Below are positions 1-9,400 of a stretch of DNA of 64,000 nt, one piece after another. The translations under genes were made by a program, and so were the position numbers. Source of the stretch: Sphingomonas endophytica (GTDB lineage Bacteria; Pseudomonadota; Alphaproteobacteria; Sphingomonadales; Sphingomonadaceae); contig NZ_JACIJN010000001.1 of the NCBI RefSeq assembly GCF_014199415.1, forward strand, positions 1 through 64,000, in the 5' to 3' direction. Within the stretch, counting starts at the first letter, position 1, and each line of letters opens with the position of its first letter. Under the pieces are notes generated by a model that made no database searches, was not told where the DNA came from, and worked only from the letters and a program-made list of their open reading frames with translations.

Positions 1-130
1 AGAGCACACACCCCCAACAACAGCGTTGGATGCAGGGTGATTGACCCTCAACCAGACATACAGTGCATCGATTTGAACCCGTCTCCCCCCGCCGCTAACC
101 GGCCGGGGAAGACACATGTGCAGGCTCCAT

Positions 131-248
131 TGCCTGGTGGCCATAGCGTCGGTGAACCACCCGATCCCATCCCGAACTCGGACGTGAAACCCCTCTGCGC
201 CAATGGTACTATCGCTCAAGCGATGGAAGAGTAGGTCGCCGCCAGGCA
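131..248 (+). rRNA. rrf: 5S ribosomal RNA
   Basis: A 118-nt segment whose ends pair (TGCCTGG at the 5' end with CCAGGCA at the 3' end) and which carries the conserved 5S core CCCATCCCGAACTCGG and the 3' arm around GGAAGAGTAGGTCGCCGC. Bases 1-130 before it look like the 23S-5S spacer; no 23S end was recognised. The initiator tRNA follows 44 bases downstream, the usual alphaproteobacterial order. End positions may be off by one or two bases. Confidence 0.96.
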
Positions 249-292
249 TTGCAGCTCGCACATCAGAACCCATCCACAACACTACACCTCGG

Positions 293-369
<77 letters not shown>

Positions 370-382
370 TCACACACACACA

Positions 383-412
383 ACGGCCCCGTCTCCAACG
401 AGACGGGGCCGT
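383..412 (+). terminator. Hairpin terminator ending the rRNA operon
   Basis: A perfect 12-bp inverted repeat, ACGGCCCCGTCT / AGACGGGGCCGT, with a 6-nt loop, starting 13 bases after the tRNA CCA end. The T-tract that follows is poor (CGTGCGTT), so this is called mainly from stem strength and position. Confidence 0.8.
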
Positions 413-1333
413 CGTGCGTTCGATACCCGCCAAAAACGCGCAGCCCGCGATACCCAGACGGCGTTGTGCGCCTTACTAAAAAACCTCCGCGCCCAACCTC
501 CCCCGCGCCACCTCAACGATAACCTCCCATCGTCACCTTCAGGACTTATCCGTTCAAATCCCCCGACCTAGCTGAAGCTTGGTGGCCGGGTGACAGCCGC
601 GTTAGCCGATCGCGCCGCTCGAGGCGACGCGTCGCAGATCCTCCAGAACATGACATCGTGCGGTGCGTGCTGCCGAAATTCCCGCGGCCAGCGCGGGCGA
701 TGCGCAAATAATAGCGATTGTAAACAGGTTGTTGCCCTTGACTTGCGCCAACACTTGCGCGTTCAATTGATCACTGAGCGCAGCTAACTGCAGCATAGGC
801 GTGCTGTCGAACGATCGTCGACTAGAGTGGAATTTGTTAGCATTGAAGAGCGTCGGATCGCTCTGCCAGGTTGAGGAGGATCATATCGACCTGTCGCCAG
901 CACCCGCGTTCGCCAGTGGGCCCTCGACCGGCGCTTCGTTCGGTAAAGAGCACTACCATGTTCATCGAAATCGTCCGCGTCAGCGTAATCCCGCCTAACC
1001 GCGGCTTGCCGTTCTCCAAACAACCGCCGATTGCGAACAAGACTTCGCTGTTGATCCGCCGACGACGGCGCACTCTGCCTGCTCGCCTTGAACTCGCCGC
1101 CGCGCGCCTGCACACGATCGGCCTGCGGCGCGATATCGGCAAACTAGCCAACCGATTTTCCTGCGTACTTCAGCGCCCCGCGAGCAATGCCAGCGGCTGG
1201 CTGCTCGCGCTGATCGGCTGGCGGCGCTTGCGTGAGCGGCCGGCCTTCGGTCAAGGGGCGGCGGTCAGCCGGGATACTTAACGCGCTATAATCACCGCTC
1301 ACCTGGGCATCATTTTACGCTACAGTCATCGGA
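413..1333. other. Gene-poor region after the rRNA operon
   Basis: About 0.9 kb with no convincing gene. Open frames exist on both strands (for example 871-1281 on the plus strand and 602-796 on the minus strand) but they overlap each other, have arginine- and cysteine-rich translations unlike the neighbours, and lack clear ribosome binding sites. Base composition is more mixed than in the flanking coding DNA, which suggests decayed sequence. No RNA gene or mobile-element end was recognised. Confidence 0.6.
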
Positions 1334-1924
1334 ATGCGCATCCTCTCTTCCACCGCCCTCCTGTCGGCTATCGTGATTGTCGCGACCGCGCCGGTCGCCC
1401 CGGCACACGCCGCGAATTACGCCACACGCGATATCGGCGACTGGATCGTTGCTGCGAGCACCGATCAAAGGGGCTGCTTTCTTACGCGCGCCTATCCCGG
1501 GCCGCGCGGCACCACGCTTCAGTTCGGCCTCGATGTCGATGGCAGCAACCGGCTGACGTTGCTCAACGACAATTGGTCGATCCGCGCGCGCGAGCAGCTT
1601 CGGCTCGACTTCAGCCTCTCCAATTCGGCTTTCCCGCGACATATGGCCATTGGCATCACTGCGCAGGGCAGGCGCGGCTTCGTTACCGATTTCGGCACGA
1701 GCTTTCCGCGCAGCTTCGCCGCCTCCACCTATCTCAAGGTGCGGCGCGGCGACGTGCCCGTGGAGGAGTTGAAGCTGGACGGTAGCGGCGCTGCCGTGGC
1801 TGAGTTGCGCAAGTGCGTCGATCGTCAACGTGCGCCCGCTACCGGCAAGGCAGCGCGCGATGGCAGCGCTCGCATACCGCTCGATCCGTTCGCCAGCAGC
1901 ATCACTCGCGATTCGAGGAAGTAA
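1334..1924 (+). CDS. Secreted protein of unknown function
   Basis: This 196-residue protein begins with a clear Sec signal peptide (hydrophobic residues 5-20, probable cleavage after AHA at about 26), so it should be exported to the periplasm. The mature part opens with a short stretch containing GDWIV and one cysteine, loosely reminiscent of invasion-associated-locus-B-type periplasmic proteins, but the similarity is too weak to name it. Two cysteines (one near the start of the mature chain, one in LRKCVD near residue 161) could form a disulfide. No enzyme motif was seen. It stands alone, about 200 bases before the lipoprotein gene. Confidence 0.7.
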   Translation: MRILSSTALLSAIVIVATAPVAPAHAANYATRDIGDWIVAASTDQRGCFLTRAYPGPRGTTLQFGLDVDGSNRLTLLNDNWSIRAREQLRLDFSLSNSAFPRHMAIGITAQGRRGFVTDFGTSFPRSFAASTYLKVRRGDVPVEELKLDGSGAAVAELRKCVDRQRAPATGKAARDGSARIPLDPFASSITRDSRK

Positions 1925-2128
1925 CGAACGACCCCGCGTTGGTTCAGCAATGGTTAATGGACAAGTATTCGTGTAGCTTCCGAGAAGCGAAAACAAGTGT
2001 ACCACGAGCATCTGGGGCGGGAACACCTCCATCTGGCGCATAAGGAGCTCACTTGGTCGCTCCGACCATTGCCGGTTCGTTGCAATCAGGGCTCCCTGAG
2101 GTGGCTAGAGATTATTTGGAAGATTGTG

Positions 2129-2437
2129 ATGCTTACCTCCTTTGCCAAACTTTCCCCTGCGATTGCGATCCTGCTCATCGCGCCGACGCTCGGCGGCTGC
2201 GCTACCAAGAAATATGTGCGTGAGCAGATCGAGCCGGTCAGCGCCCGCGTCAGCACGCTGGAGACGCAGTTGCAGGCCACGGACGGCACTGCCAAGCAGG
2301 CGCTCGCCGAGGCACAGGCGGCTTCCGGTCAGGCGCAGCAGCACGGGCAGCGTCTCGACCAGCTGAACGGCCGGGTCGATGGCGTCGAGCAGCGGCTCCA
2401 GCAGCAGGAGCAGCGCGGCAAGCGCCCGCGCCACTAA
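2129..2437 (+). CDS. Small coiled-coil outer-membrane lipoprotein
   Basis: A 102-residue protein with a lipoprotein signal peptide: a hydrophobic stretch, then the lipobox LGGC with the acylated cysteine near residue 24. The rest is almost all helix, rich in alanine, glutamine and glutamate with heptad-like spacing, like Lpp/OprI or alanine-zipper lipoproteins. The frame is open further upstream, but only the ATG at 2129 places a signal peptide at the N-terminus. An L,D-transpeptidase-like gene follows on the same strand after 186 bases; such enzymes attach Lpp-type lipoproteins to peptidoglycan in other bacteria, so a functional link is possible but unproven. The C-terminus (KRPRH) does not end in the lysine used by E. 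coli Lpp. Confidence 0.72.
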   Translation: MLTSFAKLSPAIAILLIAPTLGGCATKKYVREQIEPVSARVSTLETQLQATDGTAKQALAEAQAASGQAQQHGQRLDQLNGRVDGVEQRLQQQEQRGKRPRH

Positions 2438-2623
2438 GCGCCGATGCGATCTCGCGACCGCCGCAACGCCATTCGGCACCCGATCGGGAACGCTGGATGG
2501 CGCTCAGGCCACGGCGCGCAGACCAACGCCGCGCGCGCGATGTCGATCGCCGCGTTCGGACGTTGACAATATCCGGCGGCCGCTCGCAATGGGCGGCCGC
2601 TTCCGGCTTGTGGCGATACCATA

Positions 2624-3316
2624 ATGATTTCACAGCTCTTCACCGGCCTGGTGCTGGTCGCCGCCGCGATGCCCTCCGCTTCGAAGACGAAGCCGCATCA
2701 GCCATCAGCCGCTCCGGTGTCGATGCCGGCTGCGGCGCCCGTCGTGCCGCCATCGGCCGAGGCGCTGCGTGTCGCCGACTGGGTCGCGACGTCGCACGAC
2801 AATCACGCGCTGCCTTATGCCGTGATCGACAAGAATAATGCGGCGCTCATCCTGTTCGACGCCAAAGGGAAGATGGTCACGCAGGTGTCGGTGCTGATCG
2901 GCATCGCGCCGGGCGACGACGCGACCCCCGGCGTCGGCAGCAAGAAGCTCGGCGAGATCGGTCCTGCCGAAAAGACCACCCCCGCCGGCCGCTTCCTCGC
3001 CAAGTTCGGTTATGCCGCCGGGCGCCAGCGCGTGTTGTGGGTCGATTACACCAACAGCGTCGCGATCCACCCAATTCCCGGCGATGCTGCGCGTTCCGAG
3101 AACCGCCGCGCCCGGATGCTGTCGCCGGAGACCGACGATAACCGCATTACCTTCGGTTGCATCAACGTGCCGCGCGGCTTTTACGCCACGGATCTGCGGC
3201 CTCTGTTCCAGAAGAAGGGCGGCTATGTTTATGTGTTGCCCGACACCAAGCCGCTCGAGGAGGTCTTTCCGCGGCTCCGCGTCCATGCGCTGACATCGGG
3301 CAGGGACGCCGTCTAG
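2624..3316 (+). CDS. L,D-transpeptidase-like (YkuD-type) protein, atypical active site
   Basis: A 230-residue exported protein: N-terminal hydrophobic signal, a proline/alanine-rich linker to about residue 45, then a domain with the YkuD pattern. His149 (in AIHPIPGD) and Cys179 (in TFGCINV) correspond to the catalytic histidine and cysteine of L,D-transpeptidases, which cross-link peptidoglycan or anchor lipoproteins. The usual [S/T]HGC signature reads TFGC here and the spacing from His149 is longer than usual, so this is a divergent member and the exact reaction is uncertain. The start codon has a poor ribosome binding site. The coiled-coil lipoprotein gene precedes it. Confidence 0.78.
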   Translation: MISQLFTGLVLVAAAMPSASKTKPHQPSAAPVSMPAAAPVVPPSAEALRVADWVATSHDNHALPYAVIDKNNAALILFDAKGKMVTQVSVLIGIAPGDDATPGVGSKKLGEIGPAEKTTPAGRFLAKFGYAAGRQRVLWVDYTNSVAIHPIPGDAARSENRRARMLSPETDDNRITFGCINVPRGFYATDLRPLFQKKGGYVYVLPDTKPLEEVFPRLRVHALTSGRDAV

Positions 3317-4004
3317 GTCGGAGTTGGTCCACTCTCCGTCGTGCTCGCCCCTTCGACATCTTCGATCCGACCCACATCTTGCGACTGCGGCAAGAAGCGG
3401 GAATCCGCAGCAGGTTCGGGATGACGAACGAAGGCAAGCGAGCCGTCGACGTCGATCGATCGACCGAGCGTCTGCAGCGTCATTTCAAGGGTTTCCGCCG
3501 AAGATCGAGAGCTGGTGCATGAAGCGCATCTTACAGGTGACGTAAGCGATGCCCTTCCATCAGCCATGCGCGCCCGGACGCGCAGATCGTGTCGCTGGAA
3601 CGCGGCGCCGAGCCCGGCTGGCACGCAGGGAATGCTGTACGCCCGCAGCGCCGAACGGCAGATGATCGCGACGACGGAGCTGGAGGTCGCTTTAACGTCG
3701 CCGGTAAATCCACCGACCTTAACCCCTCTTAGCGATCCGGCAAAGGCGTGCGACGCGGCGCGCGGCGCTGCGGATAGGTGCCGGTGGCAGGCGGCGGGCG
3801 ACGGCTGCCGCCGTCCCGATCATCGCGTTTCCCGAGCCAGTCGGTCGATGGCCGGCAAAAAGTCATCATCCTGCGCCCGGTCGTAGGAAAAGGCAGCTTG
3901 CGAACGACTTGATAATCTACGCCGCGTCGGTTTCCTGGGGATGCGGCGCGGCCGGAACTCTGGCAGCATCAGCGTGCCGACGCAGCAAGGGCAGAGAGGT
4001 GAGG
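3317..4004. other. Intergenic region without recognisable gene
   Basis: Nearly 0.7 kb between the transpeptidase-like gene and the esterase. Possible frames are short, overlapping and compositionally unlike genes. It includes a GTCGATCGATCGAC palindrome near 3450, but no terminator, RNA gene or mobile-element end was seen. The last stretch carries the ribosome binding site (AGAGGTGAGG) of the esterase. Confidence 0.55.
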
Positions 4005-5414
4005 ATGAAATTTGCGACGATGATGCTGGCGGCCGGGGGCGCCTTGTTATCCTGCGCCGCGCACGCGCAGACGGTGGCGACCGAATCCGGCAAGGTCGCG
4101 GGCAGCACCAACGACGGTGTCACGAGCTGGAAGGGCATCCCCTTCGCCGCGCCGCCGGTCGGCCCGCTGCGCTGGCGCGCGCCACAGCCTGCCAGCCGGT
4201 GGAGCGGCGTGCGGCAGGCGACCGCCTACGGCCACGATTGCATGCAATTGCCGTTCCCCAGCGACGCCGCGCCGCTGGGCACCACGCCTGCCGAGGATTG
4301 TCTGACCGTCAACGTGTGGAAGCCGGGGGGCAAGAACAGGCTGCCGGTGATCGTGTGGATCTATGGTGGCGGGTTCGTCAACGGCGGCGCGTCACCGCCG
4401 ACCTATGCCGGCGCGAACCTCGCGCGGCAGGGGGTCATGTTCGTCAGCTTCAATTACCGGCTCGGTCGGTTCGGCACCTTCGCGCATCCGCAACTGACCG
4501 CGCAGGACCCTGACAAGGGGCGGCTTGGCAATTACGGCTATCTGGATCAGCTCGCCGCGCTCCAGTGGGTCCAGCGCAACATCGCGGCGTTCGGGGGCGA
4601 CGCCGCGAATGTGACGATCGTCGGCGAGAGCGCGGGCGGCATGTCGGTCAACACCATGGTCACGTCGCCGCTCACCCGTGGGCTGTTTGCGCGCGCCATC
4701 GTGATGTCGGGCGGGAACGGGCAGAACCGCGGCACCGACGGGCTGGCCGGTGCTGAAGCGATCGGGGTCGATTTCGCGGCGGCCAAGGGGATCGCGCGCG
4801 ACGATCCAGCCGCGCTTGCCAAGCTTCGCGCGCTATCGGCGGAGACGGTGACCGACGGCCTGAACCTCACCGCGCTGTCCGGGCGTACCGCGGAGCCGAA
4901 AACCTTCGCGAGTCCCTATGCGGACGGCGTCGTCGCGGTGGATGCGGCGGCCGCCTATCGTAGCGGCGCATTTCCCAAGATACCGGTCATGATCGGCGCA
5001 ACCGACAATGATATCGGCGGCGCGACTGGCTATATGGTGGCGGGCGCGCGCCAGCTTGCCGGCGCGATCGCCAGAGCCGGCGCACCGGCCTATCATTACC
5101 GCTTCGCCTATGTCGCCGAGGGGCTCGGCACGACGGGCGCTGGCCATGCCACGGACATCCCGTTCTTCTTCGACACCGCCGCGACCAAATATGGCGAGGC
5201 GACCACGCCGCGCGACCGCCGGATGGCGCGAACGATCAGCGCCTATATCGTCAACTTCGCCAAGACCGGCGATCCCAACGGCGCCGGACTGCCCCGCTGG
5301 CCGCGCTATGACCCGCGCACGGACGAGTTGCTCGACTTCACCGCCAAGGGCGAGGCGGTGGCGCGCAAGGATCCGCTCGGCCCCGCGATCGATGCCGTCA
5401 CGCTGACGCAATAG
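4005..5414 (+). CDS. Secreted type-B carboxylesterase
   Basis: A 469-residue alpha/beta-hydrolase of the carboxylesterase type-B family, which cleaves carboxylic esters. The nucleophile elbow GESAGG places the catalytic serine at about residue 209, the oxyanion-hole motif YGGGFVNGG lies upstream, and the catalytic histidine is about residue 381 in GAGHATDIPF. An N-terminal signal peptide ending at AHAQ predicts export. The ATG at 4005 was preferred over earlier in-frame starts because it follows the ribosome binding site GAGGTGAGG and gives an intact signal peptide. It converges with the LysR gene 12 bases downstream. The substrate cannot be told from sequence. Confidence 0.93.
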   Translation: MKFATMMLAAGGALLSCAAHAQTVATESGKVAGSTNDGVTSWKGIPFAAPPVGPLRWRAPQPASRWSGVRQATAYGHDCMQLPFPSDAAPLGTTPAEDCLTVNVWKPGGKNRLPVIVWIYGGGFVNGGASPPTYAGANLARQGVMFVSFNYRLGRFGTFAHPQLTAQDPDKGRLGNYGYLDQLAALQWVQRNIAAFGGDAANVTIVGESAGGMSVNTMVTSPLTRGLFARAIVMSGGNGQNRGTDGLAGAEAIGVDFAAAKGIARDDPAALAKLRALSAETVTDGLNLTALSGRTAEPKTFASPYADGVVAVDAAAAYRSGAFPKIPVMIGATDNDIGGATGYMVAGARQLAGAIARAGAPAYHYRFAYVAEGLGTTGAGHATDIPFFFDTAATKYGEATTPRDRRMARTISAYIVNFAKTGDPNGAGLPRWPRYDPRTDELLDFTAKGEAVARKDPLGPAIDAVTLTQ

Positions 5415-5426
5415 CGGTCGTGCGGC

Positions 5427-6311
5427 TTACGTACCCTTCACGATTGCGGCGAAGTTCGCCGCGGTCCGGGTGCAGGCGCGGGCGTGGACGAGCCAGATCG
5501 CGCTCACCGCACCGTCGTCGGCAAACGGCGTATAGACGAGCCCCGCCGAGCGGAGCGCGCACAAGGATTGCGCCACCACCGTGATGCCGACTCCCGCCGC
5601 GACAAGGCCGAGCAGGGTGGAGACCTCATGCACCGTTTGCGCGACGCGCGGTGCGACGCCGTCGGCGCTCAACAGCGCGAACAGCTCCTTGGTGAAGCCG
5701 CCGCTGCGGTCGCTCGCATAAACGACCAGCGGATAGGCGGCGGCGTCGGCCAGCCTTAGTCCGGCACGCCCGGCGAGCGGGTGGTCGGGGCGGGTCGCGA
5801 CCATCAGCCGCTCGCTGAGGATCCGGGTCGCGACCAGCTCCGGGGGAAGCGTCGGCGGCGCGGCGCTGCGCAGGAAGCCGACATCGAGCGAGTCGGCGAC
5901 GATCGCCTCCACCTGTGCGCGGCCGGCGACCTCGGACAGCGCGAGCTGCACTTCCGGGTAGTTCAATCGGTATTCGTAAATCGCGCTGGCGACGCGGGGG
6001 ATGAAGGGGGCGGAAGCGTTGAAGCCGATCCGCAGCTCGCCCAATTCCCCGCGCGCGACGCGCCGTGCGATCAGCGCCGCTTTGTCCGCCTCCGCCAGCA
6101 CCCGGCGCGCCGCGTCGAGGAACGCGGTGCCGGCGCGGGTCAGCGCGACGCGGCGGCTGGTGCGGTCGAGCAGCCGCACGCCCAGTTCGTCCTCAAGCTG
6201 TCGAATTTGCTGGCTGAGTGGCGGCTGCGAAATACCCAGCCGCGCCGCAGCGCGGGCGAAGTGCAGGTCCTCGGCAACCTGAACGAAGTAGCGCAAATGG
6301 CGAAGCTCCAT
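5427..6311 (-). CDS. LysR-family transcriptional regulator
   Basis: A 294-residue regulator with an N-terminal winged helix-turn-helix (residues 1-60, containing LHFARAAARLGISQPPLSQQ) and a C-terminal periplasmic-binding-type effector domain from about residue 90. It resembles the BenM/CatM branch. It is transcribed away from the RND efflux operon, the classic arrangement for a LysR protein that controls its divergent neighbour. A perfect 8+8-bp dyad touches its start codon, leaving no space for a Shine-Dalgarno site, so autorepression or a leaderless transcript is likely. The effector is unknown. Confidence 0.93.
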   Translation of the reverse strand: MELRHLRYFVQVAEDLHFARAAARLGISQPPLSQQIRQLEDELGVRLLDRTSRRVALTRAGTAFLDAARRVLAEADKAALIARRVARGELGELRIGFNASAPFIPRVASAIYEYRLNYPEVQLALSEVAGRAQVEAIVADSLDVGFLRSAAPPTLPPELVATRILSERLMVATRPDHPLAGRAGLRLADAAAYPLVVYASDRSGGFTKELFALLSADGVAPRVAQTVHEVSTLLGLVAAGVGITVVAQSLCALRSAGLVYTPFADDGAVSAIWLVHARACTRTAANFAAIVKGT

Positions 6312-6336
6312 GATTGATAGGCTCTACGTATCAATC
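6312..6336. promoter_or_regulatory. Probable LysR operator
   Basis: Perfect inverted repeat GATTGATA (6312-6319) and TATCAATC (6329-6336) around a 9-nt spacer. It contains a T-N11-A core (T6318, A6330), the LysR-type consensus. It directly abuts the LysR start codon (minus strand) and lies 163 bases upstream of the efflux permease start. Confidence 0.75.
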
Positions 6337-6498
6337 CTCGCGGAAACAATATTAGACAAAGCGGCAATCGGCGCTCATTCGCTGCGGCGCGGCATCTTTG
6401 TCGCCGCCGCCCTGAACCGGTCGTCTGATGCCGCTTGCGCCAGCCGCGCGCGGCATTGTGTGCACGGGAAAGGGCGCCACCAACGGGAAGCTGTGCCC

Positions 6499-9400
6499 AT
6501 GATCGGCATCGTACGCGTCGCGCTGTCACGACCGCTGACCTTCATCGTCATGGCGATCCTGATCGCCATCGTGGGCGTGCTGGCGGCGATCCGCACCCCG
6601 GTGGACATCTTCCCCGACATCAAGGTCCCGGTGATCGCGACCGCGTGGCAGTACGCCGGCCTGTCGCCCGACGAAATGTCCGGACGGATCATCACCCCGT
6701 TCGAGCGCGTGCTGACCACGACGGTCAACGACATCGACCATATCGAGAGCCAGTCGCTGCCCGGCATCGGGGTGGTGAAGATCTACTTCCAGCCCGGCGC
6801 CGACATCCGCACCGCCACGGCGCAGGTCACCTCGGTGTCGCAGACCGTGCTCAAGCAATTGCCGCCGGGGATCACCCCGCCGCTGGTGCTCAATTACAGC
6901 GCCTCGACGGTGCCGATCGTCCAGCTCGCCTTGTCGGGCAAGGGGCTGTCGGAGGGGCAGATGTTCGATCTTGCCAGCAATCAGGTGCGCCCCGGGCTGG
7001 TGACGGTGCCGGGCGCGGCGATCCCGTATCCGTCGGGCGGGCGGCAGCGGCAGATCCAGATCGACCTCGATCCCGACGCGCTGCAATCCAAGGGGCTGTC
7101 GGCGCAGGATGTCGGCAATGCGATCGCGGCGCAGAACCAGATCAACCCGGCCGGCTTCGCCAAGATCGGGGGCTTCCAGTACAGCGTCCGGCTCAACAAC
7201 GCGCCCGGCTCGATCGAGGAGCTGAACAGCATTCCGGTCAAGGTTGTGGACGGCGCCACGATCTACATGCGCGATGTCGCGCACGTCCGCGATGGCTCTG
7301 CACCGCAGACCAATGTCGTGCACGTCGACGGGTCGCGCTCGGTCATCATGACGGTGCTCAAGAACGGCGCGACTTCGACGCTGGCGATCGTACAGGGGAT
7401 CAAGGACGCGCTGCCCAAGATCCAGGAGACATTGCCGAGCACGCTCAAGATCGTGCCGATCGGCGACCAGTCGCTGTTCGTGCGCGCGGCGGTGGAGGGG
7501 GTGGTCAAGGAAGGCTTGATCGCGGCGGCGCTGACCAGCCTGATGATCCTGCTGTTCCTCGGATCGTGGCGCTCGACGGTGATCATCGCAATCTCGATCC
7601 CGCTCGCGATCCTGTCGGCGATCATCGGGCTGGCGGTGACGGGCAACACCTTGAATACCATGACGCTGGGCGGGCTGAGCCTGGCGGTCGGCATTCTCGT
7701 CGACGACGCGACGGTGACGATCGAGAACATCAACTGGCATCTCGAACAGGGCAAGCCGGTGCACCGCGCGATCCTCGACGGCGCGGCGCAGATCGTGACG
7801 CCGGCGTTCGTGTCGCTGCTGTGCATCTGCATCGTGTTCGTACCGATGTTTTTCCTGCCCGGGGTCGCGGGGTTCCTGTTCGTGCCGCTGGCGCTGGCGG
7901 TGGTGTTCGCGATGATCGCGTCTTTCATCCTTTCGCGCACGCTGGTGCCGACGATGGCGATGTATCTGCTGCGGCCGCACGGCGCGGGCGACGACCACGA
8001 CCAGCATAGCGCCGGGTCGCCGATGTCTCGCAACCCGCTGGTGCGCTTCCAGCGCGGGTTCGAAGCGCGGTTCGAGCGCTTCCGGACCGGTTACGGTGCG
8101 ATGCTGGAACGCGTGCTCGCCGTGCCGAAGGGGTTCGTGATCGGGTTCCTTGCGGTGGTGCTGCTGTCGTTCGGGCTGGTGCCGTTTCTCGGGCAGAATT
8201 TTTTCCCGTCGGTCGATGCCGGGCAGATCGCGATGCACGTCCGCGCGCCGGTCGGCAGCCGGATCGAGCAGACCTCGGCCGAGTTCGACCGCATCCAGCG
8301 CCGCATCCGCCAGATCATCCCGGCCGACGAGCTGGTGTCAATGGTCGACAACATCGGGCTGCCGGTCAGCTCGATCAACACGACCTACAACAATTCGGGA
8401 ACGGTCGGCCCGCAGGACGGCGACGTGCTGATCCAGCTTTCGCACGATCACCGGCCCACCGAAGACTATGTTCGTCGTCTCCGCGAGCAGCTGCCGCGCG
8501 ACTTCCCCGGCGCGACCTTCTCGTTCCTGCCGGCGGACATCACCAGCCAGATCCTCAATTTCGGTGCGCCGGCGCCGATCGACATCCAGATCACCGGCAA
8601 GGACGCCGCCGCCAACGCCGCTTACGCGCAGAAGATCATGCGCCGCATCGCGCGCATCCCGGGTCTTGCCGACGCGCGCATCCAGCAGTCGGCGCGCTAT
8701 CCGCAGCTCAACGTCGCGGTCGATCGCAGCCGGATCGGGCAATATGGGCTGACCGAGCGCGACGTGACCACCAGCCTCGCCAGCTCGCTGGCCGGGACGC
8801 AGCAGACCGCACCGGTGTTCTTCCTCAACCCCGACAACGGCGTCTCCTATCCGGTGGTGGCGCAGGCGCCCGAATATCGGGTCGGGTCGATGAGCGATCT
8901 GTCGAGCATTCCGGTAACGGGAACGAGCGGGCGTTCGCAGGTGCTGGGCGGGCTGGGGACGATCGTCCGCGGCAATGCTCCCGCGGTGGTGTCGCACTAC
9001 AACATCGCGCCGGTGGTCGACATCTTCGCGACGCCGGCCGGGCGGGATCTCGGCGCGGTGTCGGACGACATCCAGCGGGTGCTCGACGACCTCAAGGCCG
9101 AAGCGCCCAAGGGCGCGACCGTCACAATGCGCGGGCAGTTTGCGACGATGAAGAGCGCCTTCTCCGGGCTCGGCTACGGGCTGCTCGGCGCGATCGTGCT
9201 GATCTATCTGCTGATCGTCGTGAACTTCCAGAGCTGGCTCGATCCGTTCGTCATCATCACCGCGCTGCCCGGCGCGCTGGCGGGGATCATCTGGATGCTG
9301 TTCACCACCGGCACGACGCTGTCGGTTCCCGCGCTGACCGGTGCGATCATGTGCATGGGCGTCGCCACCGCCAACGCGATCCTCGTGGTGAGCTTCGCGC

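Noticed and set aside
61..110. A tRNA-like T-arm (ATTTGAACCC) upstream of 5S on the opposite strand
   Set aside because: The flanking bases do not form a 5-bp T-stem or an acceptor stem, so it was not called a tRNA.
602..796. A 64-codon minus-strand frame with a membrane-like segment in the gap after the rRNA operon
   Set aside because: Too short, with no start signal and no recognisable family; may be a relic but not supportable as a gene.
6526..8238. A 570-codon minus-strand frame inside the RND permease gene
   Set aside because: Low-complexity His/Arg/Asp-rich translation opposite a clear RND transporter.
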